Shown here: in pieces, positions 29,801 through 40,331 of the stretch | Layout of the letters: every line of letters begins with the position of its first letter | How positions within the stretch are numbered: the first letter of the stretch is position 1 | Origin: Tomocerus qinae | Lineage: Eukaryota; Arthropoda; Collembola; Entomobryomorpha; Tomoceridae | NCBI GenBank assembly: GCA_020055645.1 | Contig: CM034547.1 | Location: forward strand, 14,850,513-14,914,512 | Length of the DNA: 64,000 bases | Reading direction: 5' to 3' | Made by a program: the position numbers and the translations under genes | The notes under the pieces: generated by a model | The model's database searches: none | What the model saw: only the letters and a program-made list of their open reading frames with translations | What the model was told of the DNA's origin: nothing

Positions 29801-30216
29801 TCCAGGCACGCAGGCACCTTGGCCCAGCTCCCTGCTTTTCCTTCCAACAATCCTAGTCATAGTCCTACTAGTCGGGCTTCATCGCTCTCCTTCTCCCTTT
29901 CTCCGACAAAAACTGGAAACGAAACCAATGCTTTTCCTTCCCTCCCTGTAGTGTCCCTACTATAATATACAATACAGATGCACACTCCACTATTAGCACA
30001 TCACATCGCCAATGTCACTATATGCTTTACAAAGAGACAACTTTCTCCTTTCTCCATGCATGCATCATTCCTTCCACCTTTGGCTTTCTTTTTACCTACT
30101 ATACATACACTGTTACACTATACTTACAAGAAATGTCATAATAAAAACATCTAGCTTTCTTTTTCTATCTTAATATTATATGTAATATTTCCTACTTTTT
30201 CCTATTTTACATTTAC

Positions 30217-30330
30217 AAGAACAAATACTGTCGCACAAAGGATGTGTCTCTAGGCACGTCATAAGTAAGTATGTTACTAGGAATCTCTGGCTTAGGCGTT
30301 GATGATGTACCTAAACTTTCCCCAGATTTA
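30217..30330 (-). CDS. Candidate internal exon with a YDVP motif
   Basis: On the minus strand a pyrimidine-rich acceptor (CTCTTATTTGTTTAG, ending at 30331) precedes a 114-nt open segment ending at a GTAAAT donor (30216-30211). The exon is phase-symmetric, with one leading and two trailing bases. Its translation reads like coding sequence: GESLGTSSTPKPEIPSNILT, then YDVPRDTSFVRQ. YDVP fits the Y-x-x-P consensus bound by Crk-type SH2 domains, as in cytoplasmic tails of adhesion or signalling proteins. I find no partner exons nearby, so if real it belongs to a gene with long introns. I do not recognise a family; chance remains quite possible. Confidence 0.27.
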
Positions 30331-31440
30331 CTAAACAAATAAGAGCAGCATATACCTTTTTTACTTTTATAAAGTTTTTGTGGGAAGTCTCGCTTTAAGA
30401 TGTTAAAAGACAAGACAGATTCTGTCTATGGGAATCTCTCAGGAAAATACGAAAGAGATTGAGAGAAAGAAAACGTCACTAAAGGCTATTTTAATTTTGT
30501 GGTGAAAGGGAATAGGGAGGAAAGGTACGCAGCTAGAGTAACCACCAGGTAAAGTGAGTAACTGAAATGATCATTGCATTGTGCTAGGCAAGTTGTTTTT
30601 CTGGCCAGAAAAGAAATGCACAAACCAAGTAGAACAAAACAACTAGCAATCTGCCATGCACATTTGCTTTGCCAGAATTGGATAAGTCCGTCGACTCTTA
30701 CCTTTGTGCTCTCCTAAGTGCACTGTTCTCCAGTTGGCAGTGAATCTCTTTTTATCTTACTCACTCCCATCACATCATTCTATTTCTCTTTGCATTAACC
30801 TCCCTGAAGGGATAACAAACCAGCAGCACCACGACTACACTTCTTTATACCTAAACTATAGACTTGCTGTTACCAACTTTAGACTTTCTTTGACTAGCGA
30901 CAACATTTGTGTAAGAATCCATTGGTCTATATATACTATGTACTATAATCTCCTATACCTTTTCCAAATTTTCCAGTCTTGTCTAAAGTAAAATGGTAAA
31001 TAAATCGCCTAGACATAAGAACAGTGTTGTCTTTTCTTTTGTGATGACATGTTTTAAAAATTATGTCTTGCCATTCTTTACGACAGCACAAGAGTACTAT
31101 TCCATGTACACCAACATTCATAATCATTTTAACATGTAATCAGACACAAATCAGATGCACATTATATGAACCTATATAAGTTCATATAGTCATTTTTCAA
31201 AGCAGTGATTTCAGTGTGTGCCTATACAAAATTATGTTTCACGTCTCTGGGCCACAGGCAAACCATTGGTTCTAAAGTCATTTAATTCCACGTGCTAAAT
31301 GCATTCTTAATGTATTCTACTATATTTTACTGGAGACCCCGAGTGCTGTTAGACCCCCAGCATGCAGAAAAAAACCGGAAGATCTGCAAATTGATATGGA
31401 GATATTTGTGAAAAATTTTGATCTTTTTGATAAAAATAAG
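30331..31440. other. Non-coding, no gene seen
   Basis: No supported exon or RNA gene. A small perfect inverted pair, ATATGAAC / GTTCATAT, lies around 31163-31188. Open frames here translate to unrecognisable sequence. Confidence 0.45.
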
Positions 31441-31454
31441 TCAAAAATAAGAAG

Positions 31455-31975
31455 CCCCCCAAATTGACATAAACCTTTTGTCATAAAATAAAAAATCATC
31501 ATATTGGCATAAATTTTTCTACAACTGGTTGGCATAAAGTAATGTTTCCTTGATTGGCATAGAGTGCGGGTTACTATCAGATGGTAATGTAGAAATGAAT
31601 TAACATTTCTAATATATATGGGACCTATTCGCCTCTTCCATAGAATATGTTAGATTATAAAAATTAGGTTAGGTTTTTAGTAGGGAGGGGCGGATAGGAA
31701 GAAAAGAATTACTATTATATGACAAAAAGCTGGCAAAAATTGTTAAAATTGGAACTACTCTGAATGAATTAGCGGATGCGTTTTGATTTACTTGCTTTGA
31801 TAATTACGTTTTTGAGTTAATTATTTTTAATGACACTATCCAACTCACTTTTCAACACTCCACTCACGAAATCCTGATTTTGTGACCAAGTGCAATTTAT
31901 GGCAATAAAGTATGCCAAAAAGCGACTCTGAAAAAACAATTTTATGCCAAAAGGTGTATGCTAATTTGGAAGTGA
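31455..31975. mobile_element. Inverted arrays of TTGGCATAAA, possible DNA transposon ends
   Basis: On the left (about 31455-31560) a motif close to TTGGCATAAA occurs five times in plus orientation, spaced roughly 20-30 bases. On the right (about 31905-31975) several copies occur in the opposite orientation as TATGCCAAA. The outer pair aligns over about 30 bases: CCAAATTGACATAAACC on the left against CCAAATTAGCATACACC read from the right. Another TGCCAATT copy lies near 32113. Subterminal arrays like this are typical of transposase-binding sites in hAT and related elements. I cannot fix the termini or a target duplication, and no transposase is encoded. Confidence 0.45.
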
Positions 31976-32157
31976 TTCCAAAAATGACACATAATCGCTT
32001 ACATAGGCAGGTTTTTGTCATTTTAATTGTAGTTTGTAAGATAGATTTAAGATATCTAGATTCTACTAGCCGTGGATATAATCTGTATAATAGATGGAAT
32101 TTAAATTAGACCCATGCCAATTCTTTGTAGGTTATCTGAAACGCGAATTTCGTTTTC

Positions 32158-32295
32158 ATTTGTTTTTTCGATGATTCCTCTCTTAGTATTCAATGCGATG
32201 ATTGTAAACGATGGTATCATCTTGAATGTACTGACTTGAAACATTTTACTATTGCTGAAATTGAACCTATATCATGGATTTGCAAATTTTGTGAT
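32158..32295 (+). pseudogene. PHD zinc-finger fragment, probably retrotransposon-derived
   Basis: A plus-strand frame open from about 32140 encodes QCDDCKRWYHLECTDL followed by WICKFC. This is the Cys-Cys, His-Cys and Cys-Cys part of a C4HC3 PHD finger with the characteristic aromatic WYH and W before the last Cys pair. Of the expected first Cys pair only one Cys (codon at 32161) is visible, and a stop lies just upstream, so the fragment is truncated or decayed. PHD fingers occur in ORF1 of some non-LTR retrotransposons as well as in host chromatin proteins. Its closeness to the R2-like element suggests a mobile origin, but about 780 bases separate them and they need not be one element. Confidence 0.6.
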
Positions 32296-32370
32296 GAAGG
32301 TCTCTGGAGGGGGCTAATAAGGCTGTGCTATGAGTCATTTTGGGTTTCTTACTTTTCCATGCTCCTATGA

Positions 32371-32954
32371 ATGATGTGGTGTAACGTGCAAGTCGCAACT
32401 TGGTGTGAAGACACTTTTATTTATGTAGAAACAAATAATACACTTACACACATATTCTAGGACTAACTAACTATAAACTAAGGTCAGTTAATTAGGGTTC
32501 AGGTGAGTACACAGGTAACTTAATTAGGGCACTAACTAAGTTTGGAGAACAGCTCCGAAAATTGCGTGCTTTTCCGTCAGGATTCGGAAGTGTACTACTT
32601 GCTAGCATTTAAGTTTGGGTGCTAGGCAAGTGCAGTTGTGTCACATGACACATTCATTCAAACATAGGTAGGTATGGGCAATACGACTACAGGCTATGCT
32701 ATTCTAAATACAAGTAGGTAGGTAGGTTAGTTAGACTTCACACTATTGTATATTCACATTACATTTCATTACATAATATTTCATCTTATTCTAGGGAAGC
32801 CCGCACTAAGGGATTGACACACATAGCCTAGTACATCCATGTAACTACTGTAGCATAAGGTCTACGCTCAAGAGGAGATTTCGAGCTAACGCCAAGCGAC
32901 CGTCCGATCCGTCGCTTCCATGGGGCTCATGAAAGGAGGTAGCAGGAGGCCTTT
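32371..32954. other. Insert between PHD fragment and 28S piece
   Basis: This has no coding capacity. It begins near TGTAACGTGCAAG, which resembles the start of an LTR, but I find no matching end or target duplication. Toward its right end AAGCGAC and GTCGCTT form a 7-bp stem around a 10-base loop (about 32894-32918), followed by purine-rich sequence up to the 28S piece. It could be the 5' untranslated region of the R2-like element, a solo LTR, or both. Confidence 0.3.
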
Positions 32955-33037
<83 letters not shown>

Positions 33038-33046
33038 ACTGTCCCT
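32955..33046 (+). rRNA. 28S rRNA gene fragment spanning the R2 insertion site
   Basis: The segment matches the universally conserved large-subunit core: GGGAGTAACTATGACTCTC, TTAAGGTAGCCAAATGCC, CGTCATCTAATTAGTGACGC, GCATGAATGGATTAACGAG and ATTCCCACTGTCCCT. It contains the R2 target uncut (between 32979 and 32980, TTAAGG/TAGC). Clear identity starts at GGGAGTAAC and fades after GTCCCT, a few bases short of the R1 target position; weaker similarity may continue to about 33053. Sequence on both sides is not 28S, so this is an isolated 92-bp fragment, not an rDNA unit. It has the same orientation as the R2-like element that follows, which is the normal orientation of R2 in rDNA. Confidence 0.9.
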
Positions 33047-33079
33047 CTCTAGTCCTTATACTAGAGGAGAGCCTATGGA

Positions 33080-35998
33080 GGCGTCTCCAGTCTCCCTGAT
33101 ATTGATGCATTTTTAAGAAGGATCCGTAACTCTGAATCTGTTAATGATAGTCATATTACTAATGCGTCTGATGACTCAAATTGTCCAATTTGTCAAAAAA
33201 CCTATAAAGGATCTCGCGGAGTTGCCATACATATTTCTAAAAGTCATCCTCTAGAATATAGAAACTCTTTGATTTCTCAACCGCATAAAGCTTCTGTTAT
33301 GGACTAGCAGTCTCTAAATTCTGATGCTTTAGACCAAAGTAATATGGCATTATCCTCTGATAAAAGAATGTCTAAATTTAATGGTGAATTAGATGAAATC
33401 AATGAAAGATTAACACCATTATTGCAAGAATTGGATGAAATTTTGCTGAATGAGTTGGTGTTAAGGGTCGCCTGTGTTCTAAGAAATGCAAACGAACATC
33501 TTCCAGGTCCAAGACACCCTGCCAGGAAATACTATCAACTTCGGAAAAACAAACAGCTTGTTAAATCTATGAGAGCTTCGTTCAAGAATTCTACAAACCC
33601 ATCCCGGAAAGCTGCTAAATCTAGAAAGTTACGAAGGGGAAAAATACAATCATGATTTAAGGCAATATAATTATTTCAATCAAAGAAAGCGTTGTGTGAA
33701 GTCAATGTTTAATAATGACGATACAAAATGCTCAATTTCAATTGATGAGCTACATTCCAGTTTTATGAAGAGGTGGGGAACTCCTAATAATCTGACAAGA
33801 TCTAATTACTCTTTCGTAACACCTGAAGACCAATTGGCAATCAATGAACATTTTGACTCTAGTCTAACTGAAAACGATATTAAAATTTCTATTAATATTA
33901 TTAAATCTGATTCTGCTATGGGACCCTATGGTGTTTTACCTAGATCTTTGAAAGCTACTAATTGTGAAAAAGTACTGTGTACATTAGCGAATATTATGGT
34001 TACCCATAATGTTATACCTGATTGTTTGAAAGAAGCAAAAACAATATTAACTTTCAAAAAGAAAGGTGACCCAAAGGACATTTCTAACTGGCGTCCTATT
34101 TCAATTTCGTCAGTCATTCGACGAGTTATTAAAAAGACAATTGAAAGGAAACTTCGATTATTTGTCAATTTCAATCTATTTCAAAAAGGATTTATTAATG
34201 AACCCGGATGTCATATCAATTCTTCTATTCTTAATGGATGTCTTTAAAAAGCTAAAAACAATAAATTGTCTTTCGTTGTTTTAATTTTGGATGGTCATCA
34301 AGCCTATGATACTACGGGTCATTTACATATGGAAAAATCATTATACGAACTACCTATCCCGGATTGTCTGCGTTACCTTACCTTAAAACTTCAAACTGAA
34401 AATAGGACTCGGATATCTTCCAATGGAAAACTATCTGACCTGATCTATCTAAAACGCGGGATTTTTCAGGGATTCTCACTTTCGCCGATTGTATTTAATG
34501 TTTCCATCAATTATGTCTTTAACGAAATCACTGATCCTCTTATTTCGGAAGAATACGGCTTTTCATTGGAGAAGAATCTACCTAATCTATCAATCCTTGG
34601 TTTCGTTGATGATTTAGCCCCGTTGGCTAATTCCAGAGAATCTGCAGTTACTCTTTTTACTATGACAGAAAGTTTGTTGCTGGAATCTGGTTATAGAATC
34701 AATAATTTCAAATTATCAGCTATTATTATTGAAGATGGAAAACTTTCAGAATGTGATTTGAAAATTAATAACGAAATTCATATATCAGCCTTGAAAAAGA
34801 TGATTTTATTAAATATTTGTGAGTTACATTTGCTGAATAAATTGTGTTAGATGAAAACAAAATTTTGGACAAACTCATCAATAAACTAAATATCTTGTCA
34901 AGCACTCCGATGCTCTATTCTGATCAAAAGTTGAATATAATTAATCAGTATATCTGGCCTATTCTTACTTACTCTCTACAATCAACTCCATCAGATAAAC
35001 TAACAGTTAAATTTATTAACAAAATTGATAAATGCATTCGTAGTACCGTAAAAGAAATACATACAATCCCCCATGATACTAATAACTGCATGATTTATTC
35101 CTCCCGAAAATGCAAATGATTAGAAATCACTTGTACATCCTGGGAAAGATATTTACAAGCTTTTAATATAATCAATATTCTTCATAAAATCAATAATCCC
35201 TACGTTTCTTGTTGCCGAAACTATGTCGAGGAAATTCAAGTTTGTACAAATAAGCTAGGCTTCTCTTCTGACGATATGAATGAATTATATCAGAAATTTA
35301 AATCAAGGAAATCACCGTATACTAAAAAATTGACACAGGGTATGAGAGAAGAATTGAGAGCTCGTGAGTTTGTGAAATGGTCAAATCTCCCTTCCAAAGG
35401 TAAAGGAGTTTTACTGTTTAGCCAATGTCCCTATGCTAACTCATGGATGTTTCGTAAAGAGAATCTTACGTATACTGAATGGACTTCCTCTATCAAAATG
35501 ACAGCTAATGTTGTTGCAAACCGAACCACCCCTGGACGTTCTCAAAATCTTCGTTGCAGAATTAATTCTTATGACGAGTTTGAAACCTTAGGTCACATTT
35601 TGGGATTCTGTCCTCATGGTTCGTTACTGTGTAATTCAAGACACCATGAAATTCGGTCGATGATTGCTGATTCGTTTAGGAATAAAAGCTACAATGTTTT
35701 CGAAGAGGTTTTCTGTACTTTAGAAGATGGATCCAACAGAAGAGTTGATATTATAGCATTTATGGATAAAAAAGGATTTATTGTTGACCCTACAATAGTG
35801 CTTGAATGCGATGAGAATCAACCTCTAGAAGTACATGAAAATAAAAAGAGAATATACGATCCATGCATTCCATATTTAAAATCTAAATATAACCTCAACG
35901 ATATTGAAACCATTGGATTGATGATAGGAGCAAAGGGTACTATTACGAAATTCTTTGATGACTTCAGAAAAAGATTTGGCTTTCCAAAGGAGCTGTAA
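33080..35998 (+). pseudogene. R2-like non-LTR retrotransposon, degenerate
   Basis: The product was a single-ORF reverse transcriptase with a restriction-like endonuclease. In order: one CCHH zinc finger (33182-33247, CPICQKTYKGSRG then H-x4-H); a basic linker; RT motifs (NWRPIS near 34088, GFSLSPIVFN, the FVDDL active site near 34602); a zinc knuckle with GHILGFCP near 35595; and an endonuclease core with RRVDII, IVDPTI and a later KKR. A single N-terminal finger resembles the R2-D group. Lesions: in-frame TAG at 33305, a frameshift in an A-run near 33640, TAA at 34245, stops and a frameshift around 34790-34850, and TGA at 35117. The second Cys of the CCHC knuckle appears to be Asn. Long readable stretches suggest moderate age. 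The 28S fragment lies directly upstream; no 28S lies downstream. Confidence 0.85.
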
Positions 35999-36350
35999 AA
36001 TCTATTGTCATTTCTGTACTAAATGGATCATGCAAGATTTTACAAAATCATCTTTATCACTACAACAATCCATAATTTTATATTGATAATTTTATACTGA
36101 TACTCTTTTAATGGTAATCTTTTGTTTTTGTTGCTTTTTTTAAAAATTTTTAATCACTAGTACTGTGTCTATTGGGCAATTATCAATATCATTTGATAAC
36201 AGTAATAAAATCTAATCTATCTAAGCAATACTTTGAATTAGATCTTGCATTCAGCAAATATAAATTCAATAGAGTAAAGGGGACCGTGTGCACATTTTTG
36301 TAGCAATAATCAATACAAAATGAAAATCGTATAATATTGATATAGATCCG
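35999..36350 (+). other. Probable 3' untranslated region of the R2-like element
   Basis: AT-rich sequence directly after the endonuclease stop. It contains AATAAAATC near 36204 but no clear poly(A) tail, and 28S sequence does not resume. The 3' end of the element is not defined. Confidence 0.35.
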
Positions 36351-36470
36351 ATTTCATCTGCTTTCATCTGGATTCATCCGCTTTCATCCGGATTCATCCG
36401 CTTTCATCCGCTTTCATCCGGATTCATCCGCTTTCATACGCTTTTATCCGCTTTCATTCGGATTCATCCG
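36351..36470. repeat. Minisatellite, twelve 10-bp units
   Basis: Twelve units of exactly 10 bases alternate irregularly between CTTTCATCCG and GATTCATCCG, with a few point variants (CTTTCATACG, CTTTTATCCG, CTTTCATTCG, and an initial ATTTCATCTG). The array ends at GATGAAAGC, a partial inverted unit. It follows the R2-like element by about 350 bases, so it could be its 3' tail, its target, or unrelated. Confidence 0.9.
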
Positions 36471-39202
36471 GATGAAAGCTCCAGATAATTTATTTAACTT
36501 TACTCTGTATTTAATAAATTACTATTTCACCACTACTATTACTATTATTACCTTTCACTTCTTAACCTGCACGCATTAGCTAGCGTACATACCAATGGTC
36601 TGATAACTTTCAACTATTAGTTAGCCGTATCTTCCAAACACAAAATGACAACTTGAAACTACTCTGATTCAGATTGCAGTTAGAAAGGTATTCATGAACA
36701 ATATTCTCATAAGCTATAACGATATTACTAGAATCTAACTTCATTCAGTTTTTTGTGAAAATGGACCTTCGGAAAACCTTAGCATGCAATTTTCACTCTC
36801 GATGGTTCACCATCCGCTAATGGTCAGCTATTATTCTATCTCAAAATCAGGATGATGGGCAGGTAAAACTATTATATGCCCCAGATTTTTACTGATTCTT
36901 TCACAGATTAACTTTTGGCCAAAATAAAATTTGAAAACAATTAAAGATCCTAATTAGAGCTGAGCCCTGAGTTATTTAAGGAGCAAACCAATAGGTTAAA
37001 ATTGATGATATAAAACTACATAATATGTGGGTCTAGATAATATACATTTATGGGTATACCTTATGGAGTTAGTTAGACCACCTGGAGTTTTATCTATCTG
37101 TACCGTGTAGCATACTGAATGTGGATGGAATGGGACTTGTGGAATCAAGAACAAGGGAATAGCAAAGTAGCTAGGCAGTTCTCTTCTGCTAATCTCTTTC
37201 TAATTAGTCTACAGAGACTAGGACGGAAACCAACTATCAGACCAGAGCCAATCCAACAACCAAGTTCTACTTGTTTGTAAATAAATGTTTTATATATATT
37301 TAAGTGGTATCTTCTGCTGGTTTGTTGGCTTCTCCCTTCGACTTTCTCTTTCTAATAAATTGTTGTGCTGGCTGCTTACCTATGTTTCCCTTCCCAGACA
37401 CGTCACTAACCTAATTTGCCTAACAATATATACTGCTCATCTACTGATTACAACAGATACATTTATCTATATCCTGGAATGACCGCTACTTTTGCATACT
37501 ATTAGCATGGGTGAATAGCTCTGAAAACCAATTCAGTTATTATATGCATTGACAGCACAGAGAACATGTAAGTTTGATGCACGAGCTCATTGCAATAACT
37601 AACAGTATCTAATGAATCCTTATTTCATGAAATGTTTAGTATTATTTTTATGTTCCTAAGTTCCACATATACCTCATGCACAACAAAACTATAAAGCAAT
37701 TTCTTATTCCAACTCCACATTTCCTAATCCTTCATCTAAGCAAAGTACTCTGTGGCGATGTATATCTGTAAGGGGATAAATACACAATGTAGCTAATAAA
37801 AGCACTTTAAACTGGACTTGATTTAAACTCAATCAATCTACACTACACTAGATAGAAGAGAATCGTACTGTGCAATAAATATTAGCTCCGTTATGATGAT
37901 GTAATGAACTCATGTACAATACGCAGTCGTTTTAGTTTACATGTAGACATTGTATTATGCGTGATTCTACTTTGTGTGCATACAAAGAAAAATCTCCTCT
38001 CACCCCTAATAATGCCTTTATGAAGCACAAGATTTTCATCAATGTTTCATATTTGTAAAAGTTGGGAAATGAAAGTTGTACTTGTGTACCGTAAAGTCAC
38101 TAAAGAATGATAAATATTCTACATATTGTACATAATAAAGGATTTTTGATGAGTTGTACACAGAAGATCGACATACTGAGGCAATCTGATTCACAGCTTA
38201 AATACTTTTGACTGTGCTATCAATTTTAAGGTGGTGCTTGTTGTGATCGCAGCTAAAGGATTATAGGAATGTGTGACGATGCAAGTCGTTGTATTACGTA
38301 CTTAATCATTTGTTTTTGGTATCCTTTGATAAATTATAGAAATTATACTATAAAAGTTAAGCCATGCGTTCAATTCGTAAGTATCTGGCTATAATCGCAT
38401 CATGGAACAATGAAAATCCAACAAGTAAAAAATACAATCTGGAGAAATAATGAGCAATTCCAAACGAGTTATGGTACACTAGGTGTACCTGGCATTCTGG
38501 CATTACTATGAATATTCGCCCAATTCAATGTGATAATATATCGGAGTATGTATTGTAGATCGTATAATGAATGGTAAATAGAATTGCACGTATTCGTCCG
38601 AAGATAGCAGAAACAGATATGATATGCAGAAAAGTTGGAAGATGAACAGCAAAATAGAAGAGCATGGAAAATTGATTTTCTTCTTTCGCATTTTCTTCTT
38701 CCAGACGAATATAATTATTTTTCGACTGGGAACGGCGAAACTACTTATGAAATCGACTGCATTTATTTAGATGGAGAGTATCATAGAATTCAGGCACATT
38801 CCACATGCACATACACAAGTTCTTTATGCTTTACGGTTTTGATCTGACTGACTCTCTTGATAGGCAGTTACATTTAAAAAGCTTATTATTTTGTATAATG
38901 TGTCTACCCATCATGTTGGTAGTATTCAATTTAAACAGCAGAATAGAAAGCAAACAAGTTGTGCCTTCTGGCTGGCACTACATCCTAGTCCATTACTTAG
39001 TTATGGATGTAGATTTACTACAGTATGTTATTTGAAGACTCGGTGATGAAGCTATACTATAGAGCAGGCTCTGCTGACATGACAGCTCTTCACAATTTTA
39101 CCGACAGTAAATTACTGTATAATACAAATACATCAGTGAAAGCAAGAGAGAATGTATCACAGTCATTCGTTGAAATGAGTATAGTATCCTTTTGCGCCTA
39201 CA
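36471..39202. other. Non-coding, no gene seen
   Basis: AT-rich spacer between the minisatellite and the BEL element. Small palindromes occur (for example GGTACAC TAG GTGTACC at 38473-38489). No coding exon, tRNA or transposon terminus is recognised. Confidence 0.5.
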
Positions 39203-39207
39203 GTACA

Positions 39208-40284
39208 TGTTTTGGGCTGTAACAAGGAATTGGAAAGATATCAGTAATCTAATTATTCTTTTCTAATGTAAAGGCTGATGTTGTGTGAAAAGCTAAGTCT
39301 ATGTCTTTGGCGAGCTTAGAAATAATTGAAATGAATTGATGACTTCTAATTACTGAATACTGAATAGAATGATGACTATTAGCAATGCAAGTAAAAAGAC
39401 TCAAAAGAAACAATACAAAATTTCGTGTCAGGTTCTCAGTTTATTTGGCGTAAAATGAGAGCGTGTTTCCTGACTGACTTGTTCAATCAAATACTTATCT
39501 AAGACTCACACTAATACATTGGTCGGAGGTTGTATTTATAGACTCCGGAAAATACATGACAAAGATACAAGAACTACAAAGGAATTCAGACGAACATGAA
39601 TGCGTAATGAGGTTTCTTGGCGTCAGTCGAAAGTTCAACGTTCACAAATCGAATTGGTTTCATATAACTTCTTATAACATAAAGTTCAAAACTATATAAA
39701 AAGTACATACAATAAAAGCGTACAACTTTTGACATTGGTGATTAAGATAGTGATTTTCTTACATTAATTAACATAATGTCTTAACACGAAAGTACACGAA
39801 TATGAAACACATCATAAAATACATTACATCACATAGATAAAGTTCATTGTATCGTACCTTGAAAAGAACGAAGTTTCCTGCATACATAATTAGAGTCAAC
39901 TGAATATTAACTTATGAATATATTAGAACACAAATATTACAAGTCACAAACCGCCTACAGAAATACAATGCTAAAGTTGGACATGACCACGGCGGGTTTC
40001 GTCATCTCTTTTTCCTTACTCTATGTATAAGATGGTCTCCACATTTATATGATGGTCTCCACCTTTATAACATGAAACATTATAAGATGGTCTCCGCATT
40101 TATAACATGAAACATTGTAAAGGTGGCCTCTTACAGTAAGGTATGTCCGACTAAAAGGTGGCCTCCTATAGGTAAGATGGAGAACGGCCATCTTACAAAC
40201 ATAATACACTAAAACTTATAGAATATAGTCAGAAATATATAAAATTACAGATTCATGGAAAATTAACATATGACCGCCCTAACA
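39208..40284 (-). repeat. 3' LTR of the BEL element
   Basis: It runs TGTTAGGGCGG to CCAAAACA in the element's sense, so it has the canonical TG/CA ends. Within about 40030-40200 lie near-repeats of AAGATGGTCTCC and of TTTATAACATGAAACATT, then AAGGTGGCCTCC copies and a 9-bp stem GTAAGATGG / CCATCTTAC (40172-40196). The G/A-rich AAGGCGTGGTG just inside the element (about 40288-40300, minus strand) is the likely polypurine tract. Confidence 0.95.
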
Positions 40285-40331
40285 TTACACCACGCCTTGA
40301 AATATCCAATTTCAAAATAAAATAAAGTCAA

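Larger units (their letters stand above)
9241..30216. other. Long gene-poor stretch
   Basis: About 21 kb with no coding region I can support. The longest open frames (for example 152 codons on the minus strand at 15359-15817 and 114 codons on the plus strand at 19604-19948) have low-complexity, hydrophobic, unrecognisable translations and no codon signature. Around 29650-29960 the sequence is visibly richer in G and C and pyrimidine-rich; it could be a promoter or non-coding exon, but nothing confirms this. The stretch may be a long intron or intergenic spacer. Confidence 0.5.

Noticed and set aside
32371..32954. Solo LTR beginning TGTAACG
   Set aside because: No matching CA end, partner LTR or target duplication could be found, so it is left as an unassigned insert.
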